A stretch of DNA of 64,000 nucleotides from Gracilariopsis chorda (GCA_003194525.1 NBIV01000038.1:186001-250000), one strand, 5' to 3'. Shown: positions 22,382-33,558, numbered from the stretch's first letter. A program made the numbers and translations. The notes: generated from the sequence alone by a model not told the origin.

Positions 22382-23194
22382 TGTGGTGCAATGCCCCAAA
22401 GGGAAAAACACCGAAAGACGTTCGGGATCTTCCTCTCATGAGGTGAACCCAGTTGGGTAGAGCCCTCCCAGAGGTGTCACGGCGAAGCCGGTTTGTAAGA
22501 CCAGGGAGACCTGTTCCGACTTGCGGAGGTAGGTGAAGGCGAAGAATCGGTATCCGCGTGAGCGGGGTGTGATCCTCAGTAGAGGTATGTTTCCACGTAA
22601 GTGGGGAAGTGTGAGCGGTTGCACACAGGAAGCGCCGCAGGTAGCGGGATGTACTACCCTGAAACTGAGAAAGGAGGAAGACTGGGCGAGGGTGAGTCGT
22701 GAGAGCGACGAACAAACACGGCAATGCCGGTGGACAGGACTCCCTATACAGGGCGAAACACCAATGTGATTGGAACAATTATATTCCCAAGGATGGGCCT
22801 CTTTAGATGTGCAAGGGGGTTAGATGTCCCGTGGTTTACGGCGTTTCCCTCCAAGGAGGAATAGAGCACGCGCGCAAGCGGTAACAACTAGAGCCAATTC
22901 CCCAGGTTGGGGTCCCTTGTTGGGGAAGGTTTACTGGTGCGACGGCAGTGCGCCGTCGCACTAAGTACTAGCTTCCCAGAAATGGGTGTGAAAATAATAA
23001 ATAATATTAACTAAAATACTCCACATTTCGTGGCAACATCCACTACTGTGGCCAACTGCCAATTGACCCAAAACCGTGTCCCACGTGTCCATACCCACCA
23101 TTGTGGGACGTAGTTCATATACACACTACACAACCGATAATATCTGGAAAACGTTCAAGTACCAAGAATCCCTCCCTGAGAGCGTTGCACTACA
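22382..23194 (-). repeat. 5' LTR of element B (813 bp)
   Basis: It matches 13925-14737 at equal length, with scattered substitutions. On the minus strand it starts TGTAGTGCAACG and ends GCACCACA. The same 10-bp stem-loop is at 22937-22961. The long open frame that crosses this LTR on the minus strand (22778-22239) is not matched by any coding evidence. Confidence 0.92.
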
Positions 23195-24225
23195 CTGCGG
23201 CGGAAACCACTGCTGATGTGGTAGCATACAAAATCATCAAATGGTTCGCATCCTTTGGTACTGTAAAGCAATGGACCTCGGACCGTGGAACCCATTTCAA
23301 GAATGAAGTTGTCAGGACGCTGAAGGAAGTAACGAAGTCGGCTCATCACTTCACGCTCGTATATTGCCCTTGGTCTAATAGTACGGTAGAAGTCGTTAAT
23401 CAAGAATTGCTAAGGACTATGCGCACTCTCCTGTCAGAATACCAACTACCCATCGCTTGCTGGCCAACTATTCTACCCGTTGTTCAATCGGCACTGAATA
23501 ACACTAAGTTGGTGCGCCTCGGCAACTGATGCCCTCTCACCGTATTCACAGGACACAAACAGGACCCCCCCACTAGCCTCAGTGACGCACAAGGAACGTC
23601 GAAAGACGGTGGTAATGAAGATAGGCGATGTACGACAGCGACAACTACAGAACATTGAGAGCACGATGCAGTCGCTGGAGAAGATGCACAAGGATGTTGC
23701 CGAGCGAACCACCAAGAAGCGGCAACAATCTATCGATACACACAACCGCAATACCAATTTGAGGGCGATCAATTTCACTGAAGGCGATTTGTACTACGAG
23801 GAGTCGTCCAGAGGTCTAATAGTCGAAAACCTGCGCTCAAGTGGACCGGCCCCTATCGTTTCATTGAATGCAAAACTGAAAACGTCTTTTTGGTTGAATC
23901 ATTGTTGGACCACAAGCGAATGGAAGTGAACAAGCAAAGACTGATGCTTTTCAGAAACTCGGACTTCGAAGTGACCGAGAAAAAGCGAGACTACTTGGCC
24001 TATGAGCAGGGTGAGATGCTACTGGTTGAGGATTTTCTGGACATAAGGCGAAGGAAGGGAACCACAGAGTTGCTCGTCAAATGGAAAGGATTTTCCGAGA
24101 ACGAAACCGACTGCGTGACTCTCGCTTCTTTTCAAAAGGATGTACCTGCACTTGTCGAAGGATATCTCGGCGAAGTTAGGTCTACCAGAACTCGCCAGCA
24201 AAAGCCAGTTGCTACCTCTCTGTAA
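23195..24225 (+). pseudogene. Pol of family A copy 3, 3' part, beyond element B
   Basis: Integrase resumes with the second catalytic Asp region (SDRGTHF) and the E region, which reads STVEVVNQE. TGG has become TGA at 23527-23529. After the seven-C run 23565-23571 the frame changes, as in the other copies, and one T is lost near 23,790. The chromodomain (LLVKWKGFSE) at about 24,040-24,170 is intact, and the stop at 24223-24225 overlaps LTR 4. Confidence 0.88.
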
Positions 24226-24732
24226 CTCTCCGCCGTTTTCACTTAGAGAATTACGGGGCGCTGTTGTAGCAAATACGGCATCACCTTGGACTACACGATA
24301 GATGACACTGTATGCTGGGTAGCAAATGCGTAGGCGGCAGCCACTGTGCCCGCAAATGCGCAGCTGACACTTTCATAGGTAGCAAATGCGTTGCTGTCAA
24401 CTGCATAGGTGGCTTTACCCCGCGCAGTAGGCAAGATAGTGTGTGACTATCGTGCTTGCCGAGTTCGACAGACAATCGGCTCGGCAAGGGGCGCTCATAA
24501 AAGGCCTTCCGATTCTTCGGAAGGCAACACACGAGGCAAGACACAGCAAGTGAGGTGCCCGTTCTCTCGCCACGCTCCTACGTATTTCAGCGCTTCTACC
24601 GATTCCCTACAGTAGCTCTGCGCTGCGTTCTCGGCTTGCGCACTCTCGGCCATCTCCGCCACAACGCTAACGTCGTTTATTGTTGGTCACCTTTTGGGAC
24701 TTCCTCGCTCGGGCAACACTGAACATCAAAGG
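24221..24732 (+). repeat. Fourth LTR of family A plus leader, joined to element D
   Basis: The LTR is 24221-24611 (391 bp, TGTAACTC to CCCTACA), more diverged than the other three. The leader follows and matches copy 1 up to GAACAT at about 24726. The sequence then switches abruptly to element D gag. No target duplication is visible at the switch, so it looks like a recombination or deletion joint. Confidence 0.8.
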
Positions 24733-25391
24733 GGCTAAAGAACGTGTCTGGGGTCTCTGCACAGACTACATGAAGAAAATGCAGGCTGCTGGCATGGAAG
24801 ACCTGCCAGATAAGAAACCTTATATAGCTATCGAGCTTTTCTTGAAACGCATTGAACCCTCCATACTTCGCAAGCGAATGAAAGGCATCATGAATTGGAG
24901 AAGACGAAGGCTTTTAAAGAAATGACTTTGGTGCTTTCATGAGAGAGCTGGCTTGAGAAGCAGAAATCTTTAAAGTCAAGCAACAAAACAATAAACCAAA
25001 ACGCGGACAACACGATGGAAGTTCGTCTGACTCTTCTGACTCTAGCGATGACGGCGTGCGCAAGAGCACAAAGGTCACGAGGAAGAAGAAAGGAAAGAAA
25101 CGTAACCGTGCCCGCAAGGCTGAATCTAGGAATGACACGGAAGGCAGCTACAAGAAGTCAAGCAAGGAATTGCCGCCGTGCCTAAACCCTGACTGCGACG
25201 AGCATCATTACGTTAAGTATTGTAACATGACGCCCGACGAGGACAAAGTACGCTATATTGCAGAAGTAAGGGCACGCAGAAGAAAGGGAAAGAGTGATAA
25301 GTATGCAGGCATGACAAAAGGGAAAATTAACCGTATAGCGGCTGAACAGATTGATTCACACACTTCGTTGTTCAGCGCCTTTTTCAGGTAA
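24727..25391 (+). pseudogene. Gag remnant of element D with zinc knuckle
   Basis: The first block (to 24925) aligns with the middle of family A gag (KKPYIAIELFLKRIEPSI against KKFIDRLVPKF). After stops, the frame 25056-25391 is very basic, then has CLNPDCDEHHYVKYC, a CX4CX3HX4C knuckle-like motif more complete than that of family A. It would package element RNA. Confidence 0.7.
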
Positions 25392-26046
25392 TGGCGCTGT
25401 CGAAACAGTTGTCCTCGCAGATCAAGGGTCTGATGTGAACCTAATGCCAAGCAGTATATTTGAATGTCTGGCCAAATCCAACCCTGCTGTGAAGGCTACA
25501 ACCTTGGATCCTCCACATATTTACAACGGCATCTCAACGACTACCAGCCAAAACTCAAGCACCCGATGCACAAAGGTCACGACTCTAGACGTCCAGCTTG
25601 GCATCCGTCATGGTTCACAGCTTCTTCTTCGGTCGGTAGAATGGAAGGTGGAGCAGCCTAATCTCGACTACGTCATCATCGGCCGCCCCATATTACAATC
25701 TACCGGTTGTGACAATAAGGCTATAATAGCGGCAACATGTGAAAAAAATGACGGAGTGATCAACGTCCCAGAAGTCTTAGAAGCCGACGCCAAGAAACGC
25801 CGTGCAGAAACCGAAGGCACAATCGCATCGATCATGAAAACGGGAGTCTACCACAGCACAGCCACAGAGGGCGATGGCGGGCTGGAAGACACTCAGGTAT
25901 ACATTGATCTAGGTGATGATGACCCGCAGGTGCTTGATGAGGCACTTAAAAAGCGGGTGGATGAAGCCAAGCAGAATGGCATGACTCAGCGAGGAGCCGA
26001 AAAGTTGACCAGCTTATTGGATGAATTTAAGCAGGTTTTCGAATGA
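25351..26046 (+). pseudogene. Protease and RT entry region of element D
   Basis: The active-site region reads VLADQGSDVNLMPS, so the usual D-T/S-G is D-Q-G. The fold context (hydrophobic strand before, YVIIGRPILQSTG flap and second lobe after) matches retropepsins. The frame ends at TGA 26044-26046. The next frame begins mid-motif (family A DVFRIKLG against QVF then RMRMGK), so one T has probably been lost from the TTT run near 26,038. Confidence 0.75.
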
Positions 26047-27398
26047 GGATGGGGAAATCCGACCCGGCCTTACTACCGCCTATGAGGATCAAGCTTGATC
26101 CAGATAAGCGGCCGGTGAAGGTGAAAGCGCGTAGATACCCTGCGCCGCAAAGAGCCTTCCTCAAAGCATATACAGCTAAGCTGGTAGAACTCGGAATTTT
26201 TGTCCCAAACCCGCACGTGGAATGGCAAGCAGCGCCTCTGCTCTTCCCGAAGAGTGGATCTAAAGCGACGTTTCGCTGCGCCATAGATCTTCGGCCGGTC
26301 AATACGGCAATGATCAAGCAGGCGTGGTCTATGCCACACCTTGATTCTGAGGTACTGGACTTCGCGGGCAGCAGATGCTTTGCATTTATTGACTTTGTGC
26401 ATGGCTATTGGCAACTGCCTCTGCATCCGGACTCCTATACAGCTTGCAGAGTGGTCTGTCCGGATGGCGCGTATTCGTCCACCCGTGTGATTCCATGCTT
26501 AACTAACGCTGCGGCCCATTTCCAGTCATCTGTCGAGCCGCTCTTCAAGGAGCTACGAGCTACTCTGAAGGCCTATATAGACGACTTCAATATTTTCACC
26601 GGGGATGGGGAGACGCTCTTGCGTGTACTGCGCCGTTTCATGGAAATATGCAGAGAGAACAAACTGTTAGTATCTGCGAAAAAGAGCACGTTCTTCGCCA
26701 AGGAGATCAAATGGTTTGGAAGATTAGTTAATGGCGATGGATATACCATGGACCCCGCTAATATTGCAGGGCTCCGGGACATGCACGCCCCGGAGAGAGC
26801 CGAAGAACTATGCGAATTTATTCACTGTTGTAGATGGATGGCAACGGCCATATCTGATTTCGACAGAAGAGTGACTCCGCTAAATGATATCTTGGAGAGA
26901 GCGTACGCAAAGGCAGGGAAACGAAAGAAACGGGCGATAAAAGGCATGCCGTTACTTGACCTGCCTTGGAGCCGAACGGAAGCGGAAGCATTTACAAGTA
27001 TTCAAGACAGTCTGCGCGACGCCTTGTACCTCTCATACCCTCGAAAAGGGAATGTTATATGCTTGTTTACTGATGCTTCAAACAACCATTGGGCTGGGGT
27101 TGTGACTCAGGCTGCGCCCGATACGCTCTCGAAGCCGTTTTTCAACCAAGAGCATGAACCACTGGCGTTTTTGGGTGGCACATTCAAGGACGCCCAATCC
27201 AACTGGAGCACGTACGAGCAAGAGGGGTATGGCATAGTGAAAACATTAGATAAGCTCGACTACCTCTTCCTCGATGAGCACCCCGTGCATGTATTCACCG
27301 ACCATAGGAATTTGCTGTTCGTGTTCGCGCTGGTAGTGCCACAGCCTACATTGGGTCAACACGTGGTAGCTGAGATACAGCGATGGGCTGTGTTCTGA
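26043..27398 (+). pseudogene. Reverse transcriptase and RNase H of element D
   Basis: A 451-codon frame covers RT (FRCAIDLRPVNTAM, FAFIDFVHGYWQLPL, AYIDDFNIFT) and RNase H (LFTDASNNHW, TYEQEGYGIV, VFTDHRNLLFVF). It ends at TGA 27396-27398, but the same frame continues (SRFQYTIEHIPGKENIFADILTRW), so this is a single nonsense change. At the point where all family A copies have TAA, element D has a sense codon (LHPDSY). Confidence 0.92.
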
Positions 27399-28418
27399 TC
27401 CCGCTTCCAGTACACCATTGAGCACATACCGGGCAAGGAGAACATTTTTGCGGATATATTGACGAGATGGACGAATGGATACCGTGTCCACGCTCTCTCG
27501 ACCAAACGGATATGTAGCTTGGTACAGACTGCAGCGCAAACACCTCCCCCAACGAAGAAGATTGACTGGCCAGGAGTAGAGGAGTTTCGAGCTGCACAAG
27601 CAGACCAAAGACGCCCAGGTCATCTAGGAGAATGCCCTGACGGATTGCTACACGATGAAGGTAGGATGTGGATCCCCTCAGAAGCAACAGAGCTTAAGCT
27701 TAAGGTCTTCGTCCTCTCTCATGCGGGCGCCGTAGACCATAGGGGCTCAGATGCGACAGAGAGCATTATTCGTGAAAACTTCAGATGGAATGGTATGACA
27801 GCAGACATCCGATACTTCTTCAGTGGCTGCTTGCAATGTATAGCTACAAGAGCAGGCGAAGTGGTACCAAGACCATTGGGATCTGCATTAAATGGCGAGA
27901 GGCCGAACGAATTAGTTCATTTCGACTTTCTTTTCATGGGTGAAAGCACCGGAGCAGAGCAGTACATACTTATACTACGGGAAGATCTAAGCTCCTTCAC
28001 GTGGTTGTGGCCGTTTGCAAGCGCGACGAGTGCCTCGGCAGCAGAGGCTATCGCGACGTGGGTGGCGACTTTCGGAGTGATGGATTGGCTTGTATCATAT
28101 CAAGGTACGCACTTTAAGAACACTTTGATGCAGAGAGTCGCGGAGGAGCTTAAGATAAAACATTATTTTACGACTGCTTACTCTCCATGGGCTAAAGGAT
28201 CTGTGGAGCGTGTGTGTCGAGAGGTATTGCGAGCTTGCCGAGCAGTACTGCACGAATTCCGCCTGTCAACTAAGGACTGGCCTGCAGTAATTGAATGTGT
28301 CCAGAGCATATTGAACCAAGCACCACTGAAACGTCTAGGCTGCCGCGGAAAGGACCAAAGATATTTAGAAGTCCACTTGAAGTGGTCACATGACACAAGC
28401 CGTCAAGGCCGCTCGTGA
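27399..28418 (+). pseudogene. Integrase of element D
   Basis: The frame from 27,399 to 28418 has the HX(n)H...CX2C region (HAGAVDHRGS...CLQC), D in HFDFLFMG and E in GSVERVCRE. The second catalytic position reads SYQGTHF where family A has SDRGTHF, so the second Asp appears lost. The end of the domain shifts frame near 28,335, and SPLEVVT with a TGA follows in the frame of the chromodomain block. Confidence 0.85.
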
Positions 28419-29074
28419 GGGCTCTACCAATCGAACGGTATCTTACTGTACCATCCATGTCAAAAGTGCGAGCAAGGCAGTTAATTGAGATTGACAAGAC
28501 ACAACAGGCGTTAAACGAAGTGCATCGACATGTTAGCGTGGAGGTCAATGCGAAGCGTCAGAAGTCAATCAACCGCCATAACGCCCGCACAATTGTTGCC
28601 ACAAAAAACCTTCATATTGGAGATTTTGTCCTAGTGCGGAAAGCACATAAGCATGGACCTAAGCTTCAGTTCAGGTGGAGAGGCCCACGTCAGATTGTAG
28701 GTACAAAATGTAACTGGGTATACGAAGTTAAGGATCTCATCAAAGCCAAGACGGAGATAGTGCACGCACGTCGTCTTATATTCTATCGTGCAGCTTTAGA
28801 GGACCAAACGGTGGATCCTCAGCTTCTAGAATATGCGGAACATTCGGAGACAACTTATCAGAGTGCCAAAGCGCTAAAGGGAATATGACACCAGGGCAAT
28901 TGTATCCAGATTCTAGTCGAATGGCTTGGACTACCGGAAGAGATTGACCAAACATGGGAACCGCTAGATACAGTCTTTCAAGACCTAGCCGGATTACTAG
29001 AGGACTATTTATGTACTTCGGGAGATCGTAAGTTGAAAGTTGAGGCCAAGAAGATCTGCAACTTTCCTGAATGA
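28419..29074 (+). pseudogene. C-terminal region and chromodomain of element D
   Basis: The frame 28415-28888 is like the family A tail (coiled helical stretch, then GDFVLVRKA and FRWRGPRQIVG). It is stopped by TGA 28886-28888. Beyond the stop, the same frame reads ILVEWLGLPEE and TWEPLDTV to a TGA at 29072-29074, a recognisable chromodomain. Confidence 0.8.
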
Positions 29075-29599
29075 AGCTACAAAACCTCGTGGTAACTTCA
29101 TGGGGCCGTGTTGAGTTGTGCAGCTCCAATTGTAAGTTTTTCTCAACAGTCGTGAGCACTGCTGGACCAAAGCTTCTAATTAGATGGCGAAAGATCATAA
29201 AGAAAACAGCAGCGGAGTTAAAAGGGCTAGTTGAGTAAAGGCAAGGCCTACGAAGAGGGTAGAGCCTTTGTGCCCATCAGTTTCTTGTTTATGCTTGGAG
29301 TTGCTGACGTAAGTTGGAACAATTGTTCTTTCGAACGCATTATCTTCTGAAATCAAGTTCTAATTGATCAATCTAACATAATTGCATGTACTATATGGTT
29401 AGATCCGTCACATCAAGCTCGGCACTATTCATGCAAGCTTTATGAGCTTTACACCTCTACAAATGCTCCATTTTGATTTGGAAAGAATCTGCAAAACCCA
29501 AACCGATAGGTTTTCACTCACCATATTTCGGAAAAAGAACTATTAAGATTGTAACCATCGAAGGAAGACTCAACGCCCGTAACGTTAAGCGATCATTTC
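29075..29599 (+). other. AT-rich stretch without recognised genes
   Basis: This lies between element D and the transposase remnant. No LTR of family A or D is visible, and I see no coding similarity. Confidence 0.5.
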
Positions 29600-30145
29600 G
29601 ATAGTTGATAGAAAAACTTGACGACCCTCACGATAAGGTCAAACTGTTCTTTGTTCTTGCAAACAACTTCGAGATGAGAAAGAAAGCGTGGCGTCGTGTA
29701 GTAAGTTCCAAAATGCGACTTGGGCTAACATTCAGAATGCTTGCAGGTTCAGGGTATTTTGGATATCATGATGGGTTTTAAAGTTGGAACAACTCCTTCA
29801 TATGCAGTTTTTCATGAAATCCATGAAATCTGTGAGGTTTTTTCAAATGTTTTGAAACTACCTGGTATTTTTATAACGACCCACGTTTTCGAGAGCGTGG
29901 CATTGGCCGTCAAACATTCAAAATGAAGCTTGAGTTCTGTTTTTGGATGTGTTGGTGCAATTGACTAAATCGCTTTCAAGATCAAGAAACCTTCATTTCT
30001 TCATGCTGCGGCATATTATTGCCGTAAATAATGTATTTGTTTTTGTGGGGCAATACATCTCAAGGTGGGTAGATTCTCGAAGGTATTTGAGGATATTTTC
30101 TCTGTGGAAAGTCAAGCAACGACAGAGCAACCTTTTTTGGTGAGT
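29600..30145 (+). pseudogene. PIF/Harbinger transposase remnant 1
   Basis: Reading across several stops, one frame gives LTFRMLAGSGYFDIMMGF, then VFHEIHEICEV. After a frame change it gives VFGCVGAID followed by a stop, IAFKIKKP and AAYYCRK. This is the N-terminal half of a DDE_4-type transposase with the first catalytic Asp in GAID. It is too broken to be active. The C-terminal half in this copy is unclear after about 30,145. Confidence 0.7.
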
Positions 30146-30777
30146 ACGCGAGCCCTACGTAAAACAAGACTCACTTCAAAACTGGCCTAAAAGTGTAAGA
30201 GTGACCTGGAAGGGATCAGAGACACGCAAGGCAGTGATGGTACGATAAACGAGATCAGTTAAGCGAAAAGTGCGCGACGGGTCACCGCTAAGCATTAGGA
30301 GTGCCATCTGTATAACAAGGCAAAGAAAAAAAGCAAACAAACCACAAGAGACATACAAAAGTCTATTAATGTGGTTCAAACCTCCAGGAAGTGGACGACT
30401 AGTACTACAAAAGGTTTTGACTGTTCCGAGAAAGATTTCGTACACCAGGGACTCCTGAGTCAGAGCCGAAAACTCGCTTGTGCGAGGTTTATTGACCGAA
30501 ACGGCCTGAGCTCACATAAAAAAGTAGATTGCTGGCCGTCATCTGTACACTGTTATATCTCTATATACATAAATAGAAAAATGTACAGTTAACTACATAA
30601 ATAAATGAATGCAAAAGCAACCCTCGGAATCGAGGCCTGCACACATGCACGTGCAGTATCCATACTCCTGTCAACAGCGCCTAACTATCATAATCCGAAT
30701 TCTGCCAAACCAATCCTATTGGGGAATTGCTTCTCATATACCTGGATGAAACGGCCATTGCTCGCAAGGTATGCATA
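30146..30777 (+). other. Non-coding stretch before a solo LTR
   Basis: No gene recognised. Short frames on both strands have no family resemblance. Confidence 0.4.
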
Positions 30778-31554
30778 TGTAGTCCAATGCGCGGAAGCAA
30801 CAACAGTACAAAGAAAGATGTTCGGGATCTTTCCTCGTTATAGGTGAGCCCAGTTTCGTAGGGCCCTCCCATCAGCAGCACGAATATGTCTGGTTGTAAA
30901 GCGGAGACCACCCGTAGCGACTTGGGCAGAGAGGTTTAGGCAAAAACTGGGTATCCGCAGGAGCGGTGTATTTTCCAACGTTAGCAGCACCTGCGAAGAC
31001 GAGCCGTGGGTAGCGGTAAAACGACCCTGTAAACTGAAAAGAAAAGCGGAGCTGAATCAAAAGTTTCGCGACGAAGACTAATGGCAATTCCGATAAATAA
31101 AACTTATACAAGGCGAACACCAAGACAGTTGGAATAAAAATCTGAATAATGAGATCCTTTACATGGCCATGGGTGTTAGACTAGACTTTCTTTATACTAC
31201 AGTACTTCCCTCCAACGAGTAATAAAGAACTCACGAAGTCAGTGAGGTCTGAAGCCAGTTCCCCAGGTTTGAGTGCCTTGTTCAGGGAAGCTTTGCTGGT
31301 GCTACGGCAACTCGCCGGCGCACTCAGTACTAACCATCCCAGATATGGTTGTAAAAATAATAAATCAAACTAACTAAATTACTCCACTTTGGTGGTTCAT
31401 ACCCACTACTGTGGCCAAGCGCCAATTGACTCTTCCATGTCCCACGTGTCCAATCCATTATGAGTGGTCGTAGTTCATGCAATGATTACATTACTGAAAC
31501 ATTCAGAAAATCAACCCAGTGCCCAGAATCTCTCCCTGAGGGCTTTTCACTTCA
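30778..31554 (-). repeat. Solo LTR of the B/C family (777 bp)
   Basis: This aligns end to end with the B and C LTRs. On the minus strand it starts TGAAGTGAAAAGCCCTCAG and ends at TGCATTGGACTACA-like sequence. A degraded form of the LTR stem-loop is at about 31,309. No internal sequence is attached. GTATG occurs just outside on the right and, offset by four bases, on the left, so the target duplication is uncertain. Confidence 0.8.
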
Positions 31555-32200
31555 GTATGAGGTGGAACATCCGTCACTACCGCGAATGGCGTTGCTCTAC
31601 ACTCTTCCTGTGCAGGCTGTCGTCCATTCCTGGTATCGATTTTTGGATATATCGTGACGATGCAATGGATCAACCCATGATGCTCTGGAACACACAGTAT
31701 CCAAACTTTGAGCATATATGGAGAAAAAAGGTCTACGTGCAGAATTCTGGATCGTTGGAGATGAGGCATATCTCTGTACTGAGAGCCCAATAGCTCGAAT
31801 GCCACCCACTTAGCTAAAGTATTGGTGGCCTGGTTGCTTTAATTATTATCTATGTTCCCTACTTGTTCATGTTTAACAAGTGTTTGGGATGCTTGTGGCG
31901 CGATAGAAAACTATAAATGCTCTGCAATACGACGTCCAGGTGAGCTTCAGCATAATCTGCGTTTGTATCTAGCTTCACATTTTTTATGTGGATAGTAGGA
32001 GATCAGGGTCGAATGATATTTTGTATGACAGGGTCTGTCAACTAAATGAAGGAGTGAAGGCTTGGTACACATCTTGCAAAACCAATCAGTGGTAAGGCAT
32101 CCTTTTCGATTCTACCTCTATGCCCTAGGCATCTACTTCTCTTAAAAGGGAGTCATTGGTGGAGATCATTAAAAAGAATTGAGGCATCTTTCTGTGGTTG
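31555..32200 (+). pseudogene. PIF/Harbinger transposase remnant 2 (C-terminal half)
   Basis: Following one frame with stops and shifts gives LPVQAVVHSWYRFLDIS, NGSTHDALEHT, WIVGDEAYLCTESP, VFGMLVAR and a C-terminal ICVCI. This is the second half of a DDE_4 transposase, with the second acidic position in GDEAY and the Glu position lost to a stop before VFGML. It starts about where remnant 1 stops and overlaps its YYCRK motif. The two could be one gene split by the LTR with added sequence, or two copies. Confidence 0.7.
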
Positions 32201-32759
32201 GAGCTTCACAGCATAGTTTTGAATGGCTAGCTACTTCCTCTGCGAATAGCACGCTCTGTGCGATAGATATCACCACCGCTATTTTCCGATTTCACACCTC
32301 TTCAAACACGTTCGTGTTCCTGGCCTTAACAAAGTTCCTTCAGTGTATATTTCATCCTTCCTTGTCCCCATGGTCTCTAATAAATCCGCATCATGGCTAA
32401 TGGACTTGACCCAACTGTAGAGCAATGCGTGCGCGCATACCCTCTAGGCGAGGTGGATCATGCGTGATTCAATATCGCCCTGGCATCGGTTCAACTCAGG
32501 TATGAATGGAACCTCGGAAATCTGGCTGAATTTTGATATGAATTTTAATTGGAAGTTTTGAAACCTTCGTTGTCGATTTCTGTGGTATCTGGAACAGATG
32601 GACGCGCAGCAAGCGTAAGATTATTATTAATGGTTGGCATAACTCACAGGTGTCGTGTTGTGCCGCGGCCAGCAGTGCCGCCAAGTGACATAATTGTGAG
32701 GACCACAAGTGTGGCACACTACGGTAGTAGTATTCTTAGTTTATTGTGACCCAGTATTA
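32201..32759 (+). other. Spacer before element C, no gene seen
   Basis: AT-rich sequence without recognisable coding content. Confidence 0.4.
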
Positions 32760-33555
32760 TGAAGTGCAATGCCCTCAGAGAGGGTTTTTGGTACTTCTTT
32801 GGTTTCACGTATGTTTCAGCAATGTTTTCACTGCATTAAATACGACTACTAATAGTAGAATTGACACGTGGGACACGGAAGAGTCAATTGGTGGGTGGCC
32901 ATAGTAGTGGGCATGAACCACCAAAGTGGAGTACTTTAGTTAATTTTATTTACTATTTTTAAACCAATTTCGGTGATGTTTAGTACTTAGTGCGCCGGCG
33001 AGTCCCCGTGACACCAGTAAACCTTCCTCAAGAAGGAACCCCAACCTGGGGAATTGGCTCAAGACCTCACCGCCTTCGTATGTTCTCTACTCCTCCTTGG
33101 AGGGAAGCACCGTAGCATACGGACAGTCTACCCCCCTTGGCCATCTAAGGGACCCGATTATTCGGGTTGTTATCGCGACTGTCTTGGTGTTTGCCTTGTA
33201 CAAGGTTTACTTACCGGAACCGCCATTAGTTTTCGTCACGACACTCGTGACTCAGCTCCCCCTTTCCTTTTCCGTTTACAGGCTGGCTTTCCCGCTACCC
33301 AACCCTCGTGTTTCCACGTGCCACTAACGTGGAAGCCTCACCTCTCTAGACGACGACCACACCCACACACAGCTCTTGCGGATACCTAATTCTTGTCTCA
33401 AGCTCCCTGCGCAAGTCGCGCCAGGTGGCGTCTGCCTTACTACTCGACATAGTCGTGCCACTTCTGGCAGAGCTCTACCCAACTGGGCTCACCTCTAACG
33501 AGAAAAGATCCAGAACATCTTTTGGTGCTCTCCCGTTTCCGGGCATTTCAGTACA
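32760..33555 (+). repeat. 5' LTR of element C (796 bp)
   Basis: It runs from TGAAGTGCAATG to TTTCAGTACA and matches 42786-43581 in length and the B LTRs in sequence. Frames within it are not supported as genes. Confidence 0.9.
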
Positions 33556-33558
33556 AAC

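Larger units (their letters stand above)
13925..23194 (-). mobile_element. Element B: 9,270-bp Ty3/gypsy retrotransposon nested in A copy 3
   Basis: Two 813-bp direct repeats bound this element (13925-14737 and 22382-23194). It is flanked by CTGCC on the left and CTGCG on the right, a 5-bp target duplication with one mismatch; removing it restores the A integrase seen in copies 1 and 2. On the minus strand, 5' to 3', it has LTR, primer site, gag with CCHC knuckle, RT with YLDD, RNase H, integrase, long linker, chromodomain, an ORF on the other strand, purine tract and LTR. Decay is light: the pol frame is open over 4.3 kb except for four nonsense codons. The full-length relative is element C at 32760-43581. 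Confidence 0.95.
1..24220 (+). mobile_element. Tandem array of three Ty3/gypsy elements (family A)
   Basis: Near-identical units start at 1, 5163 and 9784, and the next LTR is at 24221. Each unit is one LTR followed by one gag-pol internal region; neighbours share a single LTR. A full unit is about 5,165 bp, the second is 4,621 bp because of a 544-bp deletion, and the third is about 5,160 bp once the nested element at 13925-23194 is removed. Domain order is gag, CCHC-like knuckle, aspartic protease, reverse transcriptase, RNase H, integrase, chromodomain, which is typical of Ty3/gypsy chromoviruses. The pol stop codon overlaps the next LTR start (TGTAAC), so no 3' untranslated spacer exists. 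I see no convincing tRNA primer site after the LTR and no purine tract before it, so LTR limits rest on the TGTA/TACA ends and on unit alignment. The window begins 3 bp inside the first LTR. Confidence 0.93.
24727..29074 (+). mobile_element. Element D: diverged relative of family A, truncated at both ends
   Basis: Domain order and motif spellings follow family A, but identity is only visible at protein level. It lacks the gag N-terminus (joined to an A leader) and has no recognisable LTR after the chromodomain. It carries at least three frameshifts and three nonsense codons. Confidence 0.85.

Noticed and set aside
22239..22778. A 179-codon minus-strand open frame across the 5' LTR of element B
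   Set aside because: The equivalent in the other LTR (14321-13980) is short and shifted, it resembles no protein, and LTRs carry the promoter. It is treated as chance.
33054..33389. Open frames in the C-family LTRs (33054-33389, 43123-43353) as genes
   Set aside because: They overlap LTR sequence, differ in frame between LTR copies and show no protein family.
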